The notes beneath the pieces are model-generated. The model searched no databases, was not told where the DNA came from, and saw only the letters and a list, made by a program, of their open reading frames with translations. From NCBI RefSeq assembly GCF_027859075.1, contig NZ_JAQIBL010000327.1:1-32679 (forward strand): a stretch of 32,679 nt of DNA, read 5' to 3'. A program made the translations under genes and the position numbers. The stretch comes from Oceanispirochaeta sp. GTDB taxonomy: Bacteria > Spirochaetota > Spirochaetia > DSM-2461. Every line of letters begins with the position of its first letter. Within the stretch, counting starts at the first letter, position 1. Positions 21,633 to 28,834 of this stretch are shown here, in pieces.

Positions 21633-22775
21633 CTATATAATTGATCTTACAGAATTGCCTTCGATCAGTTCTACAGGGAGTACAGACTTCTGGAGACGGC
21701 TCTCACCCTCTATGATCTCATTCAGCATATCCATGGCCAGAACACCCATTTCAGATTCATTCTGTCTGAGGTGTGTAAAATCATACTGACCCAGATAATC
21801 GGCAGGGCTGTCAAAACAGAGGATGGAAACGTCTTCGGGAACCCGAATTCCCAGCTCTTTCAAAACCAGATACGCCAGCAATGCCAGGTCATATTCGCAG
21901 GCAAAAAGTGCAGTGATCCCCTTCTCCCGGCTAAAATAGTCGAAAAGAATTTTCTTATCAATATCCACATAAGCAAGAGACCGGCTTTCCGGTCTGGTAC
22001 TATGAAAATCTGTCAGGAAACGTGATTCGAGAATGGGAATATCCTGGGCATCAAAGGCCGCACGGGCTCCCTCCAGCCGATCTTCCAGAACCGAGGTGTT
22101 ACGGACAGGAGAAGACAAATACAGAATATTGCGGTGCCCTTTGTTAATGAGAGAAGTAATACCCCGGTAGGATCCTTCCCGGTTGTCTGTTCCCACATAT
22201 GAGGACTTCAACCCCCGTAACTCACGATCTACCAAAACAAAGGGAAACTCTTTGATGGATAATTCCATGATGACCGGATTGTAATACTCACCATGCTGAG
22301 GGAGGATGATCAGTCCATTCACTCCCAGGACGAGAAGATCCCGGATAGCCTTTTCCTCCAGCTTCTGATCGCCTTTTGTCAGTTTTATAACAAGGTAAAA
22401 TCCGCATTTCTCCGCTTCTTTTTCAATCCCCGCCAGGATCTTCATTCCGAAACTGGATGAAAAATCAGGAAGTATAAAACCGATGACCCGCTGCCCTCCT
22501 GAAGCGAAGGATGAACCGGTTTTCAAAGAGACGGGCAACCCGGGACTCCCAGGGGAATCTCCATTGAGAGTCACCACGGTCCCCTTTCCCCGCTGGCGGG
22601 TAATAAAACCTTCTTCAACCAGAAGTTCCATGGCTTTGCGTATGGTGACCCTGCTGACCTTGAATTGCTTCGTCAGCTCCATCTCTGTTTCCAGAGTGGA
22701 ACCATCCTGCAGTTCACCACTGTTGATTCTATTTAGAATATGTTTATATATCTTGTAATATTGAGGTTCTCTCAT
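21633..22775 (-). CDS. GntR-type regulator with LacI-like sugar-binding domain (AraR-like architecture)
   Basis: A 380-residue hybrid repressor. Residues 1-70 are a GntR winged helix (MELTKQFKVSRVTIRKAMEL then LVEEGFITRQRGKGT). From about residue 95 the protein is a periplasmic-binding-like domain as in LacI/GalR (VIGFILPDFSSSFGMKILAG, NGLIILPQ, FVLVDREL, GHRNILYLSSP, ITALFACEYDLALLAYLVLK, VSILCFDSP). This architecture is known from AraR, the arabinose repressor of Bacillus. It is separated by 108 bases from the importer operon it precedes, where two palindromes lie. The inducer is probably the sugar handled by the importer and mannosidase, an inference from position. Confidence 0.93.
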   Translation of the reverse strand: MREPQYYKIYKHILNRINSGELQDGSTLETEMELTKQFKVSRVTIRKAMELLVEEGFITRQRGKGTVVTLNGDSPGSPGLPVSLKTGSSFASGGQRVIGFILPDFSSSFGMKILAGIEKEAEKCGFYLVIKLTKGDQKLEEKAIRDLLVLGVNGLIILPQHGEYYNPVIMELSIKEFPFVLVDRELRGLKSSYVGTDNREGSYRGITSLINKGHRNILYLSSPVRNTSVLEDRLEGARAAFDAQDIPILESRFLTDFHSTRPESRSLAYVDIDKKILFDYFSREKGITALFACEYDLALLAYLVLKELGIRVPEDVSILCFDSPADYLGQYDFTHLRQNESEMGVLAMDMLNEIIEGESRLQKSVLPVELIEGNSVRSII

Positions 22776-23252
22776 TATTTACCGCCTATTTGTACTTAAC
22801 AATAATACATTTAGACCAAATAGTGCAATATCGAAGCCGTATAAAAGAGCTTTTTCGGCAGGCAGGTATTTTTCTGTATTTCTACGTATTAACACAGATA
22901 GGCATAGCTAATATTCTAGGTACTTCTCTCAATAATAACAAATATAGGAGCAAATTTCAAAATAGTAGTTTCAGCGCAAAAGGCTGCATAAATATGCACG
23001 TTTTCAGTTTCAAAGGTTCAGCCCAGGATCTGCCAGGGAGCGTATCCAGGAGGTGCTGTTAGAATCTGGTGAGCATGGGGTAGTTTCTCAGTTTAGCAAG
23101 CTGATGCAAAATAAATCAGACTCATAAATAACCCCATCCTGTTCACAGGGATTATATCAGATTGACAGAGTCACGGATTGTTCACTATGTTCCCCTTCAA
23201 TGTCTCCTATTATGTATCATATAATAAGGGATATCGGGGAGATCACATCATC
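22776..23252. other. Long intergenic region with an unassigned open frame
   Basis: No recognised gene. The left end must hold the promoter of the minus-strand regulator. A plus-strand frame, 22969-23127, is open for 52 codons without any start and ends SARERIQEVLLESGEHGVVS then QFSKLMQNKSDS. It could be the end of a decayed gene, but I do not recognise the family. The right end supplies the GGGGA ribosome binding site of the HAD gene. An in-frame upstream start at 23178 would add 25 residues before the HAD motif and is unlikely. Confidence 0.4.
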
Positions 23253-24086
23253 ATGAACAAGATTAAACTCATAGCCTGCGACATGGACGGGACCCTCCTG
23301 GATGATGATAAACAGATCTCCCGGGAGAACATCGAGGCCATTGCCAAACTGAAGACCAGAGGAATCTATTTTGTCATTGCCACTGGCAGGCATGATTCCA
23401 TGGTCAAGAGCTACCTGGATACACTGGGACTCGAAATGCCCGTCATCTCCTGTAATGGTGCCATGGTGAGAGAGCCCTTCTCCAACCATCTGTTTTCATC
23501 GATCCCCCTCCTTTCAGATCAGGTGCTGGTGATCATTCAAGCCTGTAAACTCCACCATGCGGACTACCATATTTATGCACGGGATGTCATATACGGAGAA
23601 ACCCTGACCAGCCGGATGTTCTACTACAATGAACGAAATAAGACCCTGCCCGACCGGGACAAGATAAAGCTCTTAGTGTCTCGGGACTTCAAAAAATATG
23701 TGGCCGACAACACGGGGGAGCTCTACAAGGTATTGATCATTCCTCCAAGGCAGGAAGACTTTATAGCTATTCAGAAGGAGATCTTCAAATCAACCGGTCT
23801 CCACGCATTTCAATCGGATTCAGAACTTCTGGATGTATCCCAGAAAGGAATCACCAAGGCCCATGCCATTCAAGTCCTCTGCAATGAGCTAAACATTGAC
23901 AGAAGTGAAACAGCAGCCATCGGCGATCAGCTGAATGACCTCGATATGATTGAGTATGCCGGAGTAGGCGTCGCCATGAAGAATGCAGTTCCCCGTGTAA
24001 AAGAAGCAGCCCAGATCATAACCGAAACTACGAACCATCAGAATGGAGTCGCCGAAGCCCTGGAACGCCTGATGGGACGTTCCTGA
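23253..24086 (+). CDS. HAD-superfamily phosphatase, Cof type (IIB)
   Basis: A 277-residue cytoplasmic phosphatase of the Cof/YidA kind, which usually dephosphorylates sugar phosphates or related small molecules. The start at 23253 places the catalytic motif I right at the N-terminus (MNKIKLIACDMDGTLLDDDK, D10 and D12). Motif II is in FVIATGR. The type IIB cap follows in the middle region, and motif III/IV are KGITKAHAIQVL and AAIGDQLNDLDMIEYAGVGV, with the Asp pair binding Mg2+. It stands alone, 96 bases before the next gene. The substrate cannot be read from the sequence. Confidence 0.92.
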   Translation: MNKIKLIACDMDGTLLDDDKQISRENIEAIAKLKTRGIYFVIATGRHDSMVKSYLDTLGLEMPVISCNGAMVREPFSNHLFSSIPLLSDQVLVIIQACKLHHADYHIYARDVIYGETLTSRMFYYNERNKTLPDRDKIKLLVSRDFKKYVADNTGELYKVLIIPPRQEDFIAIQKEIFKSTGLHAFQSDSELLDVSQKGITKAHAIQVLCNELNIDRSETAAIGDQLNDLDMIEYAGVGVAMKNAVPRVKEAAQIITETTNHQNGVAEALERLMGRS

Positions 24087-24124
24087 GGGGAGATTCCAGA
24101 TCAGATGTTTTAATTATGATTCAA

Positions 24125-24154
24125 TTGTTCTAAACCCGAAATACAACTTATACT
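24125..24154 (+). promoter_or_regulatory. Predicted promoter of the unknown gene at 24183
   Basis: TTGTTC (24125-24130) and TATACT (24149-24154) are separated by 18 bases, about 28 bases before the ATG, which has GGGGA upstream. Confidence 0.45.
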
Positions 24155-24182
24155 GATATATGTAATCAAAACGGGGAATGAT

Positions 24183-25091
24183 ATGAACAACTACCAGATC
24201 AAACAGTATTCTGAACAATTCGCAGACAAGTCGATCACCATCAATCCCTATATCATGAAGAAACTGGGGATCATCAAGGCAAAGAGTCTTATTCGGATCA
24301 ACGACTACCAGCTGGTGTGCGTACCCTATACCATATCCCTTTCTGACTGCCGGATTCTCCTGATCCTCAGCCCTAAGGAACAAAGCATCATCACCGAGGG
24401 GAGTAAAGGGAACATCATGCTTCACCTCGAATTCCATCACCCTAACCTGGATAAAGATATTCCCCTGTTTTTCAGGATCGCCATCAAAAGTTTCAAACAG
24501 CTGAATACCCGTCTGAACCAGTGCCTTCTGGAAGCCTCTCTTCTGACTGTCCCTCAGGATTACAGAGAGATCCTCCTGGAGTACTTCCTGAAGAATGAAG
24601 AAAATCTAACCATTTACAAAGATCCTGAGTTGAGTGAAAAAATTGTGACTGCAAAGCAGTTTGAGCCTCTCAAAATGAAGAAACAGGGATTCATCCGATT
24701 CAGCAACGACCTCAAGCTGCACTGCCGCATCATCACAACCAGCTTACAGAAAATTGTTCTCTTTATTGATACTGAGGAGTCAATTCTAAAGTCTCCTCCT
24801 GAAAAGATCATCCTCGAAATAATACTGGCAGGAGATCCCTTCTTTATAAATTCCTCTTTCCTGGATTACAGTGTATCCACAGAAGTAGAAGGATTTTTCA
24901 TTGTCAGTCTGAAGTTAGAGTATTCTTCTATTCTGACGGAGGGATTAGCACCTCTTCTAAAAGGTGAGAAGATACCTCAGGAGGAAACAATTAAGGAAGA
25001 GAAACCCATTGATGAATCTTCCGTCAGGGATGAGGAAGCAGAAGAAAATAGTGATGCCGACGACGTCCTGGAGGAATCACCCGTTTCCTGA
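24183..25091 (+). CDS. Conserved-looking protein of unknown function with acidic tail
   Basis: A 302-residue soluble protein that I do not recognise with confidence. Residues 1 to about 255 are a mix of beta-strand-like and helical segments (LVCVPYTISLSDCRILLILS, KGNIMLHLEFHHP, FIRFSNDLKLHCRIITTSLQ, KIVLFIDTEE, EKIILEIILAGDPFF, TEVEGFFIVSLKLEY). The last 35 to 40 residues are strongly acidic and probably unstructured. The alternation of short strands and the repeated 'LHxxF/LHCRII' units recall PilZ-like c-di-GMP proteins that are common in spirochaetes, but the RxxxR and D/NxSxxG motifs of active PilZ domains are not visible. The ribosome binding site GGGGA and own promoter support expression. 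It has no evident operon partner. Confidence 0.75.
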   Translation: MNNYQIKQYSEQFADKSITINPYIMKKLGIIKAKSLIRINDYQLVCVPYTISLSDCRILLILSPKEQSIITEGSKGNIMLHLEFHHPNLDKDIPLFFRIAIKSFKQLNTRLNQCLLEASLLTVPQDYREILLEYFLKNEENLTIYKDPELSEKIVTAKQFEPLKMKKQGFIRFSNDLKLHCRIITTSLQKIVLFIDTEESILKSPPEKIILEIILAGDPFFINSSFLDYSVSTEVEGFFIVSLKLEYSSILTEGLAPLLKGEKIPQEETIKEEKPIDESSVRDEEAEENSDADDVLEESPVS

Positions 25092-25133
25092 TTGAATTTG
25101 TCTCTCTTTGACTCAGAACTACCCCTTCAAATA

Positions 25134-25169
25134 TGGGTCATAAGCACCCATCGTGGTCATTATGACCCA
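25134..25169. promoter_or_regulatory. Upstream activator site candidate (paired inverted repeats)
   Basis: TGGGTCATAA (25134-25143) and TTATGACCCA (25160-25169) form a perfect 10-base inverted repeat with a 16-base spacer. The second arm is itself part of GGTCATTATGACC (25155-25167), a perfect 5-3-5 palindrome. The cluster lies about 160 bases upstream of the sigma-54 promoter, where enhancer-binding activators usually bind. It has no U-tract and follows the preceding gene by about 45 bases, so a terminator role is less likely. Confidence 0.6.
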
Positions 25170-25325
25170 GTTTCGTTAAATACTTGAGGCTTTGACTCAA
25201 AAAGACACAGTCCAGATACTTCTTACCCATTTACAGTCCTTAATATCGACAAACCACAAGACAAGCCCATCAATTAAAATTATTATTTTCTTTATACATA
25301 TATATTTAAAAACTTAAAATAATAG

Positions 25326-25341
25326 TTGGCACGCCTTATGC
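25326..25341 (+). promoter_or_regulatory. Sigma-54 (RpoN) promoter of the hsp20 operon
   Basis: TTGGCACGCCTTATGC has the -24 GG and -12 GC exactly 12 bases apart and matches the TGGCACG-N4-TTGC consensus in all but one base. Transcription would start near 25353, about 33 bases before the ATG of the first hsp20 gene. An RpoN promoter requires an ATP-driven activator, which fits the upstream repeats. Confidence 0.75.
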
Positions 25342-25385
25342 ATTATAGAGTATCAGAAACATAAAAATAATCTGGAGGTACAGAT

Positions 25386-25814
25386 ATGACAAATATGATC
25401 GTAAGAAACAGAGTACAGCTTAATCCCTGGAATGAAATGGATAGAATCTGGGATTCCCTGTACAAACCGGCTCAGGTCGCACCGCGCAAACCTGTTGTGA
25501 ACATAGTGAACGAAGAAAACAAGGTGATCCTGACGGCAGAACTCCCCGGATTCGGTCCTGAAGACATCGACATCCAGGTGAAAGAAAACCTGTTGATCCT
25601 GCAGGCTCTGAAAAGAGTGGAAATAAAAGAGTCATCAGAAGAAGTCAAAGAAGAAAAAGAAGAAAAAGAAGTGGTTTTTGAAAAGAGTTTTGTCCTTCCT
25701 GAGGATCTGAGAAGAGAAAACTTTGTAGCACAGATGAAAAATGGTCTTTTGACCCTGGAATTGCCCCGGAGCGAAAAACCGGCTCCCCTGGCCATTAAAG
25801 TAATAAGTAAATGA
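25386..25814 (+). CDS. Small heat shock protein (Hsp20/alpha-crystallin), first copy
   Basis: A 142-residue ATP-independent holdase chaperone that keeps unfolding proteins soluble. The alpha-crystallin domain covers about residues 35-130 (PVVNIVNEENKVILTAELPG, FGPEDIDIQVKENLLILQAL, FEKSFVLPEDL, MKNGLLTLELPR). A charged insert rich in Glu and Lys (about 78-97) lies in the middle loop. The tail PLAIKVISK holds the I-x-V motif that docks neighbouring subunits in the oligomer. GGAGG precedes the ATG by eight bases. The next hsp20 gene starts 20 bases after its stop codon, so the pair forms an operon read from the sigma-54 promoter. Confidence 0.95.
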   Translation: MTNMIVRNRVQLNPWNEMDRIWDSLYKPAQVAPRKPVVNIVNEENKVILTAELPGFGPEDIDIQVKENLLILQALKRVEIKESSEEVKEEKEEKEVVFEKSFVLPEDLRRENFVAQMKNGLLTLELPRSEKPAPLAIKVISK

Positions 25815-25834
25815 AACAATTCGGAGGAAATGAA

Positions 25835-26236
25835 ATGAACAATATAGTAGTACGAAGAAATCCTGCACCCGCTGTTAATGCCTGGAAAGGATTAAACAGA
25901 ATGTTTAATGATGAGAACAGTGCCTTTGAGGCTGAACCCCGCAAACCCGTGGTCCATGTGGAAAACGAAGAGTCCCGGGTGGTCCTCACAGCAGAACTTC
26001 CCGGTTTCGGATCTGATGACCTGGATATACAAGTCAATGAAAACCTGCTGACCATCAAGGCTCTTAAGAAAGGCGATAAGAAGGAAGAAGAAATTGTCGT
26101 CTTTGAAAGAAGCTTTGTCCTTCCGGAAGACCTGAAAAGGGAAGACATCCAGGCCGAAATGAAGAATGGACTACTGACACTGGATCTTCCCCGCAAGGAG
26201 AAACCTGCTCCTCTGGCCATTAAGGTCAAAGGTTAA
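25835..26236 (+). CDS. Small heat shock protein (Hsp20/alpha-crystallin), second copy
   Basis: A 133-residue paralogue of the preceding protein. I choose ATG 25835, seven bases after GGAGG, rather than the upstream ATG at 25811. The alpha-crystallin domain is very similar to that of the first copy (KPVVHVENEESRVVLTAELP, GFGSDDLDIQVNENLLTIKA, FERSFVLPEDLKREDIQAEM, KNGLLTLDLPRKEKPAPLAI), but the charged middle loop is shorter and the N-terminal arm differs. Such tandem pairs often form mixed oligomers, as IbpA and IbpB do in E. coli. A strong terminator follows. Confidence 0.95.
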   Translation: MNNIVVRRNPAPAVNAWKGLNRMFNDENSAFEAEPRKPVVHVENEESRVVLTAELPGFGSDDLDIQVNENLLTIKALKKGDKKEEEIVVFERSFVLPEDLKREDIQAEMKNGLLTLDLPRKEKPAPLAIKVKG

Positions 26237-26280
26237 AAAAGCAGTTTATATAGATATCTAACGGTTTATACCGCTGGAGG

Positions 26281-26307
26281 AGCCGGGATTTTTCCCGGCT
26301 TTTTTTA
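26281..26307. terminator. Intrinsic terminator after the hsp20 pair
   Basis: AGCCGGGA (26281-26288) pairs perfectly with TCCCGGCT (26293-26300) and is followed by a run of T. It lies between the end of the hsp20 operon and the oppositely oriented isomerase gene. On the minus strand a shorter A/T-rich stretch follows, so it may also act on the opposite transcript. Confidence 0.9.
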
Positions 26308-26342
26308 TTCCCTCAGCAACGGTACGACTCAACTGATTAGTT

Positions 26343-27761
26343 CTATTTAAAAGAAGAAAAATCCCAGTTCAGATACCTGACCAATGCTTCTTCTACAATG
26401 GAAAGCACGCTGCCCCGGACCATAGACACATGGTGCTCAAACCCATTTCGGCATATATGCTCCATCACATCATTCAATCCCGGAACCTTACAGACCGCAA
26501 TGCCTCCATCCATCCCATAGGGTTCATTCACAAACTCACCCTCACCGGCATAGGCCTTCAGCACCCCCTTCGGATCATCCGATGAAACCCTGAAATAGGT
26601 CATCTCACCGGGGGCTACTTTTCCTTTGATGGCTCCAAAGCACTTTTCGCGCCCCAAAGTCTCTCCCAGAATATCCAGCTGTGATATTTCAATGGGATTT
26701 CCCATAAAACTGGCTGGATAATTGCTGCAATGAGTACAGACACAGATATCCCGGTCATAGTCAAAATTGTTATTCCAGTCCAGAAATCCCGGTGCCTCTT
26801 CGGCAGCCAGACGGAGGATCAACATCGAAAGGGCTCCGGCCACATCCATTTCACAGGCCGAAGGGCATCCGATTTCACCCATCATACTCATGGAAAGACA
26901 TGTGGCGCATCCATAATTGCTCTGAATGCTGTCCCAGCACTGAATGGCCGTAGCATCCAGCTTGTTCTCTTCTACAAACCGATCTATCACGACAGACAGC
27001 TTGGCCTGCTTCATGACATCCGAGCCTTTTATCCGATCAGGAACGGTACCATAACCATAGATTTTTTCAATCTTAGCCTTCACTCCCTTATCATCCTCTC
27101 CCAGATCAACCGCAGCGGCAATGATCTCAGAGAGGTCTACGGGCACCACGGTAATGCCTGATTTCTGCATGATCTTCTCACTGAAACGGACCGTCTGAAA
27201 GGCAGCGGGTCTTGCCCCGATGGCACCGATACGGGCCCCTCGGACACCCTTGACAACTCGGCAGACCCCAGCAAACCTATCTAAATCGGCACTGAACTCA
27301 TCCGACTTGATATCACTGGTATGGGTGCTCGTATTGGTAAAGGGAATCCCGTACTGATAGAGGTTATTGCACACCGAGATTTTACCGCAGAAGGCATCCC
27401 GTCTGTGCAGAACATCCACCTTATCATTCTGGTCATTAGAAGCCTGGACGAGTACCGGGACCTTCAGATCGGCCGACTGGATTGAATTGACAACGCCTAT
27501 TTCATCGCCGAAATTCGGCAAAATTACCACGATCCCATCAATGATATCCCGGTTTTTCCTGAAAAGAGCCGCACACTTTTCCCCATCCGGATATCCTTCA
27601 ACCACACCGGTGGGAGTGTCTGTGGTCTCAAGAATGACGGCATCAATTCCCTTTTTCTTCAGCACAGCCATGATATCGGTTCTGCCCGCAGCAGCTAGTT
27701 TCGGACTGAAAAACCCTCTTGTTCCCACAATGACGCCAAAAGCCATTTTTTTTCTGTTCAT
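26343..27761 (-). CDS. L-fucose/L-arabinose isomerase family protein
   Basis: A 472-residue cytoplasmic aldose-ketose isomerase of the FucI/AraA fold group, shorter than E. coli FucI (591 residues). Possible Mn2+ ligands are E304 in CEMDVAGA and D328 in FLDWN, spaced by 24 residues exactly as E337 and D361 in FucI, and H443 or H444 in GFEHHVSMVRG for the third ligand. Several Cys residues cluster near 285-345 (CATCLS, GCPSACE, CVCTHCS), unusual for the family. It overlaps the upstream permease gene by four bases (ATGA), so it belongs to the CUT2 importer operon and probably converts the imported sugar, or a close derivative, to a ketose. The nearby transketolase fits such a product. The true substrate is unknown. 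Confidence 0.85.
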   Translation of the reverse strand: MNRKKMAFGVIVGTRGFFSPKLAAAGRTDIMAVLKKKGIDAVILETTDTPTGVVEGYPDGEKCAALFRKNRDIIDGIVVILPNFGDEIGVVNSIQSADLKVPVLVQASNDQNDKVDVLHRRDAFCGKISVCNNLYQYGIPFTNTSTHTSDIKSDEFSADLDRFAGVCRVVKGVRGARIGAIGARPAAFQTVRFSEKIMQKSGITVVPVDLSEIIAAAVDLGEDDKGVKAKIEKIYGYGTVPDRIKGSDVMKQAKLSVVIDRFVEENKLDATAIQCWDSIQSNYGCATCLSMSMMGEIGCPSACEMDVAGALSMLILRLAAEEAPGFLDWNNNFDYDRDICVCTHCSNYPASFMGNPIEISQLDILGETLGREKCFGAIKGKVAPGEMTYFRVSSDDPKGVLKAYAGEGEFVNEPYGMDGGIAVCKVPGLNDVMEHICRNGFEHHVSMVRGSVLSIVEEALVRYLNWDFSSFK

Positions 27762-28834
27762 GCAGCATCTTCCTTTCTTGTTTTTCTATCTTTCAATTCG
27801 GTTGACCGGGCATTCATTTTCTGCTGCATCTGGTCAAAGACAACCGCAGCAATGATAACAAATCCCTTGATGACATTCTGCCAGAACTCTGAGACCCCCA
27901 GCATAACCAGTCCATCACTGAGGACACCGATCACAAAGGCACCGATGATGGTTCCTCCTACGGTTCCAATTCCTCCGGAAAGAGACGTCCCCCCCAGTAC
28001 AGCGGCGGCAATGGCGTTCATCTCATAACTTTCACCCGTAGCCGGATGGGAAGCCACAAGCTGGCTGGCAATGATCAATCCTACCAGAGCAGAACAGAAT
28101 CCGGAAAACATATACACAATCGTTGTGATCTTGCCAACCTGTACACCAGAGAGCTCTGCGGCTCTTCTATTCCCGCCAATGGCATAGATATGCCGCCCCA
28201 GGGGTGTCTTTTTGGCTATGTATACGGTGGCAAGGAGAAGGATAATCATAATCCAGATGGAGAGGGGGATTCCAAGGACATGGCCTACTCCAAGAATAGG
28301 GAATCCTGTATTCCCCAGTTCGACTTCCCCCTGGAGATTCGGAAAAGTTGCCCCTCCGGATCGAATATTTGCAAAACCTCTTGCAATGTACATGACCCCT
28401 AAGGTTCCGATAAAGGGGGCCACATTCATTCTGGTTATCAAGATCCCGTTGACTCCACCCAGCAGGACACCCAGAATAAGACATATGATCAGAATCACCC
28501 AGATATGGAAGAAGATTGTTATGCCAAAGATATTGAGAATAAGTCCTTCATGGATCAGCCCACCCGCTATCATTCCTGTCAGTCCGACAATGGAGCCGAC
28601 AGAAAGATCGATACCACCGGTTATAATAACAAAAGTCATTCCTATAGCCATAATCCCTGTAATGGCAACATGCTTGGCAATGGTTACAAGGTTCAGGGGA
28701 TGCAGAAAATTGATACCCTTATCCGCCTGCAGGAGTATGGTAAAAACGATCGTCAACAGTACCAGTGCAATGACTGTCCTCAGTTTGAGGAGAAGCATCG
28801 CAATTGAAATATCATTTTTTAGAATTGTATTCAT
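27758..28834 (-). CDS. Sugar ABC transporter permease, RbsC type (CUT2)
   Basis: A 358-residue inner-membrane permease of the BPD_transp_2 family with about ten hydrophobic segments. Family motifs are GITGIMAIGMTFVIITGGID then LSVGSIVGLTG, LGGVNGILITRMNVAPFIGT, YAIGGNRRAAELSGVQV, the EAA-like ATPase contact, and AIAAAVLGGTSLSGGIGTVG. The start overlaps the ATPase gene by four bases and the stop overlaps the isomerase gene by four, so three proteins are translationally coupled. It forms a homodimer in the importer with the ATPase below. Confidence 0.95.
   Translation of the reverse strand: MNTILKNDISIAMLLLKLRTVIALVLLTIVFTILLQADKGINFLHPLNLVTIAKHVAITGIMAIGMTFVIITGGIDLSVGSIVGLTGMIAGGLIHEGLILNIFGITIFFHIWVILIICLILGVLLGGVNGILITRMNVAPFIGTLGVMYIARGFANIRSGGATFPNLQGEVELGNTGFPILGVGHVLGIPLSIWIMIILLLATVYIAKKTPLGRHIYAIGGNRRAAELSGVQVGKITTIVYMFSGFCSALVGLIIASQLVASHPATGESYEMNAIAAAVLGGTSLSGGIGTVGGTIIGAFVIGVLSDGLVMLGVSEFWQNVIKGFVIIAAVVFDQMQQKMNARSTELKDRKTRKEDAA

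Larger units (their letters stand above)
25092..25385. other. Regulatory region of the hsp20 genes
   Basis: No gene. The region carries inverted repeats at 25134-25169, two TTTGACTCA repeats (near 25108 and 25191), an A/T-rich track (about 25270-25325) that would bend easily, and a sigma-54-type promoter at 25326-25341. Confidence 0.6.

Noticed and set aside
23178-23252. Upstream start of the HAD phosphatase (25 extra residues)
   Set aside because: In this family the catalytic DxD motif lies within the first 10-15 residues, and GGGGA is placed before the ATG at 23253.
25134-25169. The TGGGTCATAA inverted repeat as the terminator of the preceding gene
   Set aside because: The 16-base loop and lack of a T-run make it a poor terminator, while the overlapping GGTCATTATGACC palindrome and its position fit an activator site better.
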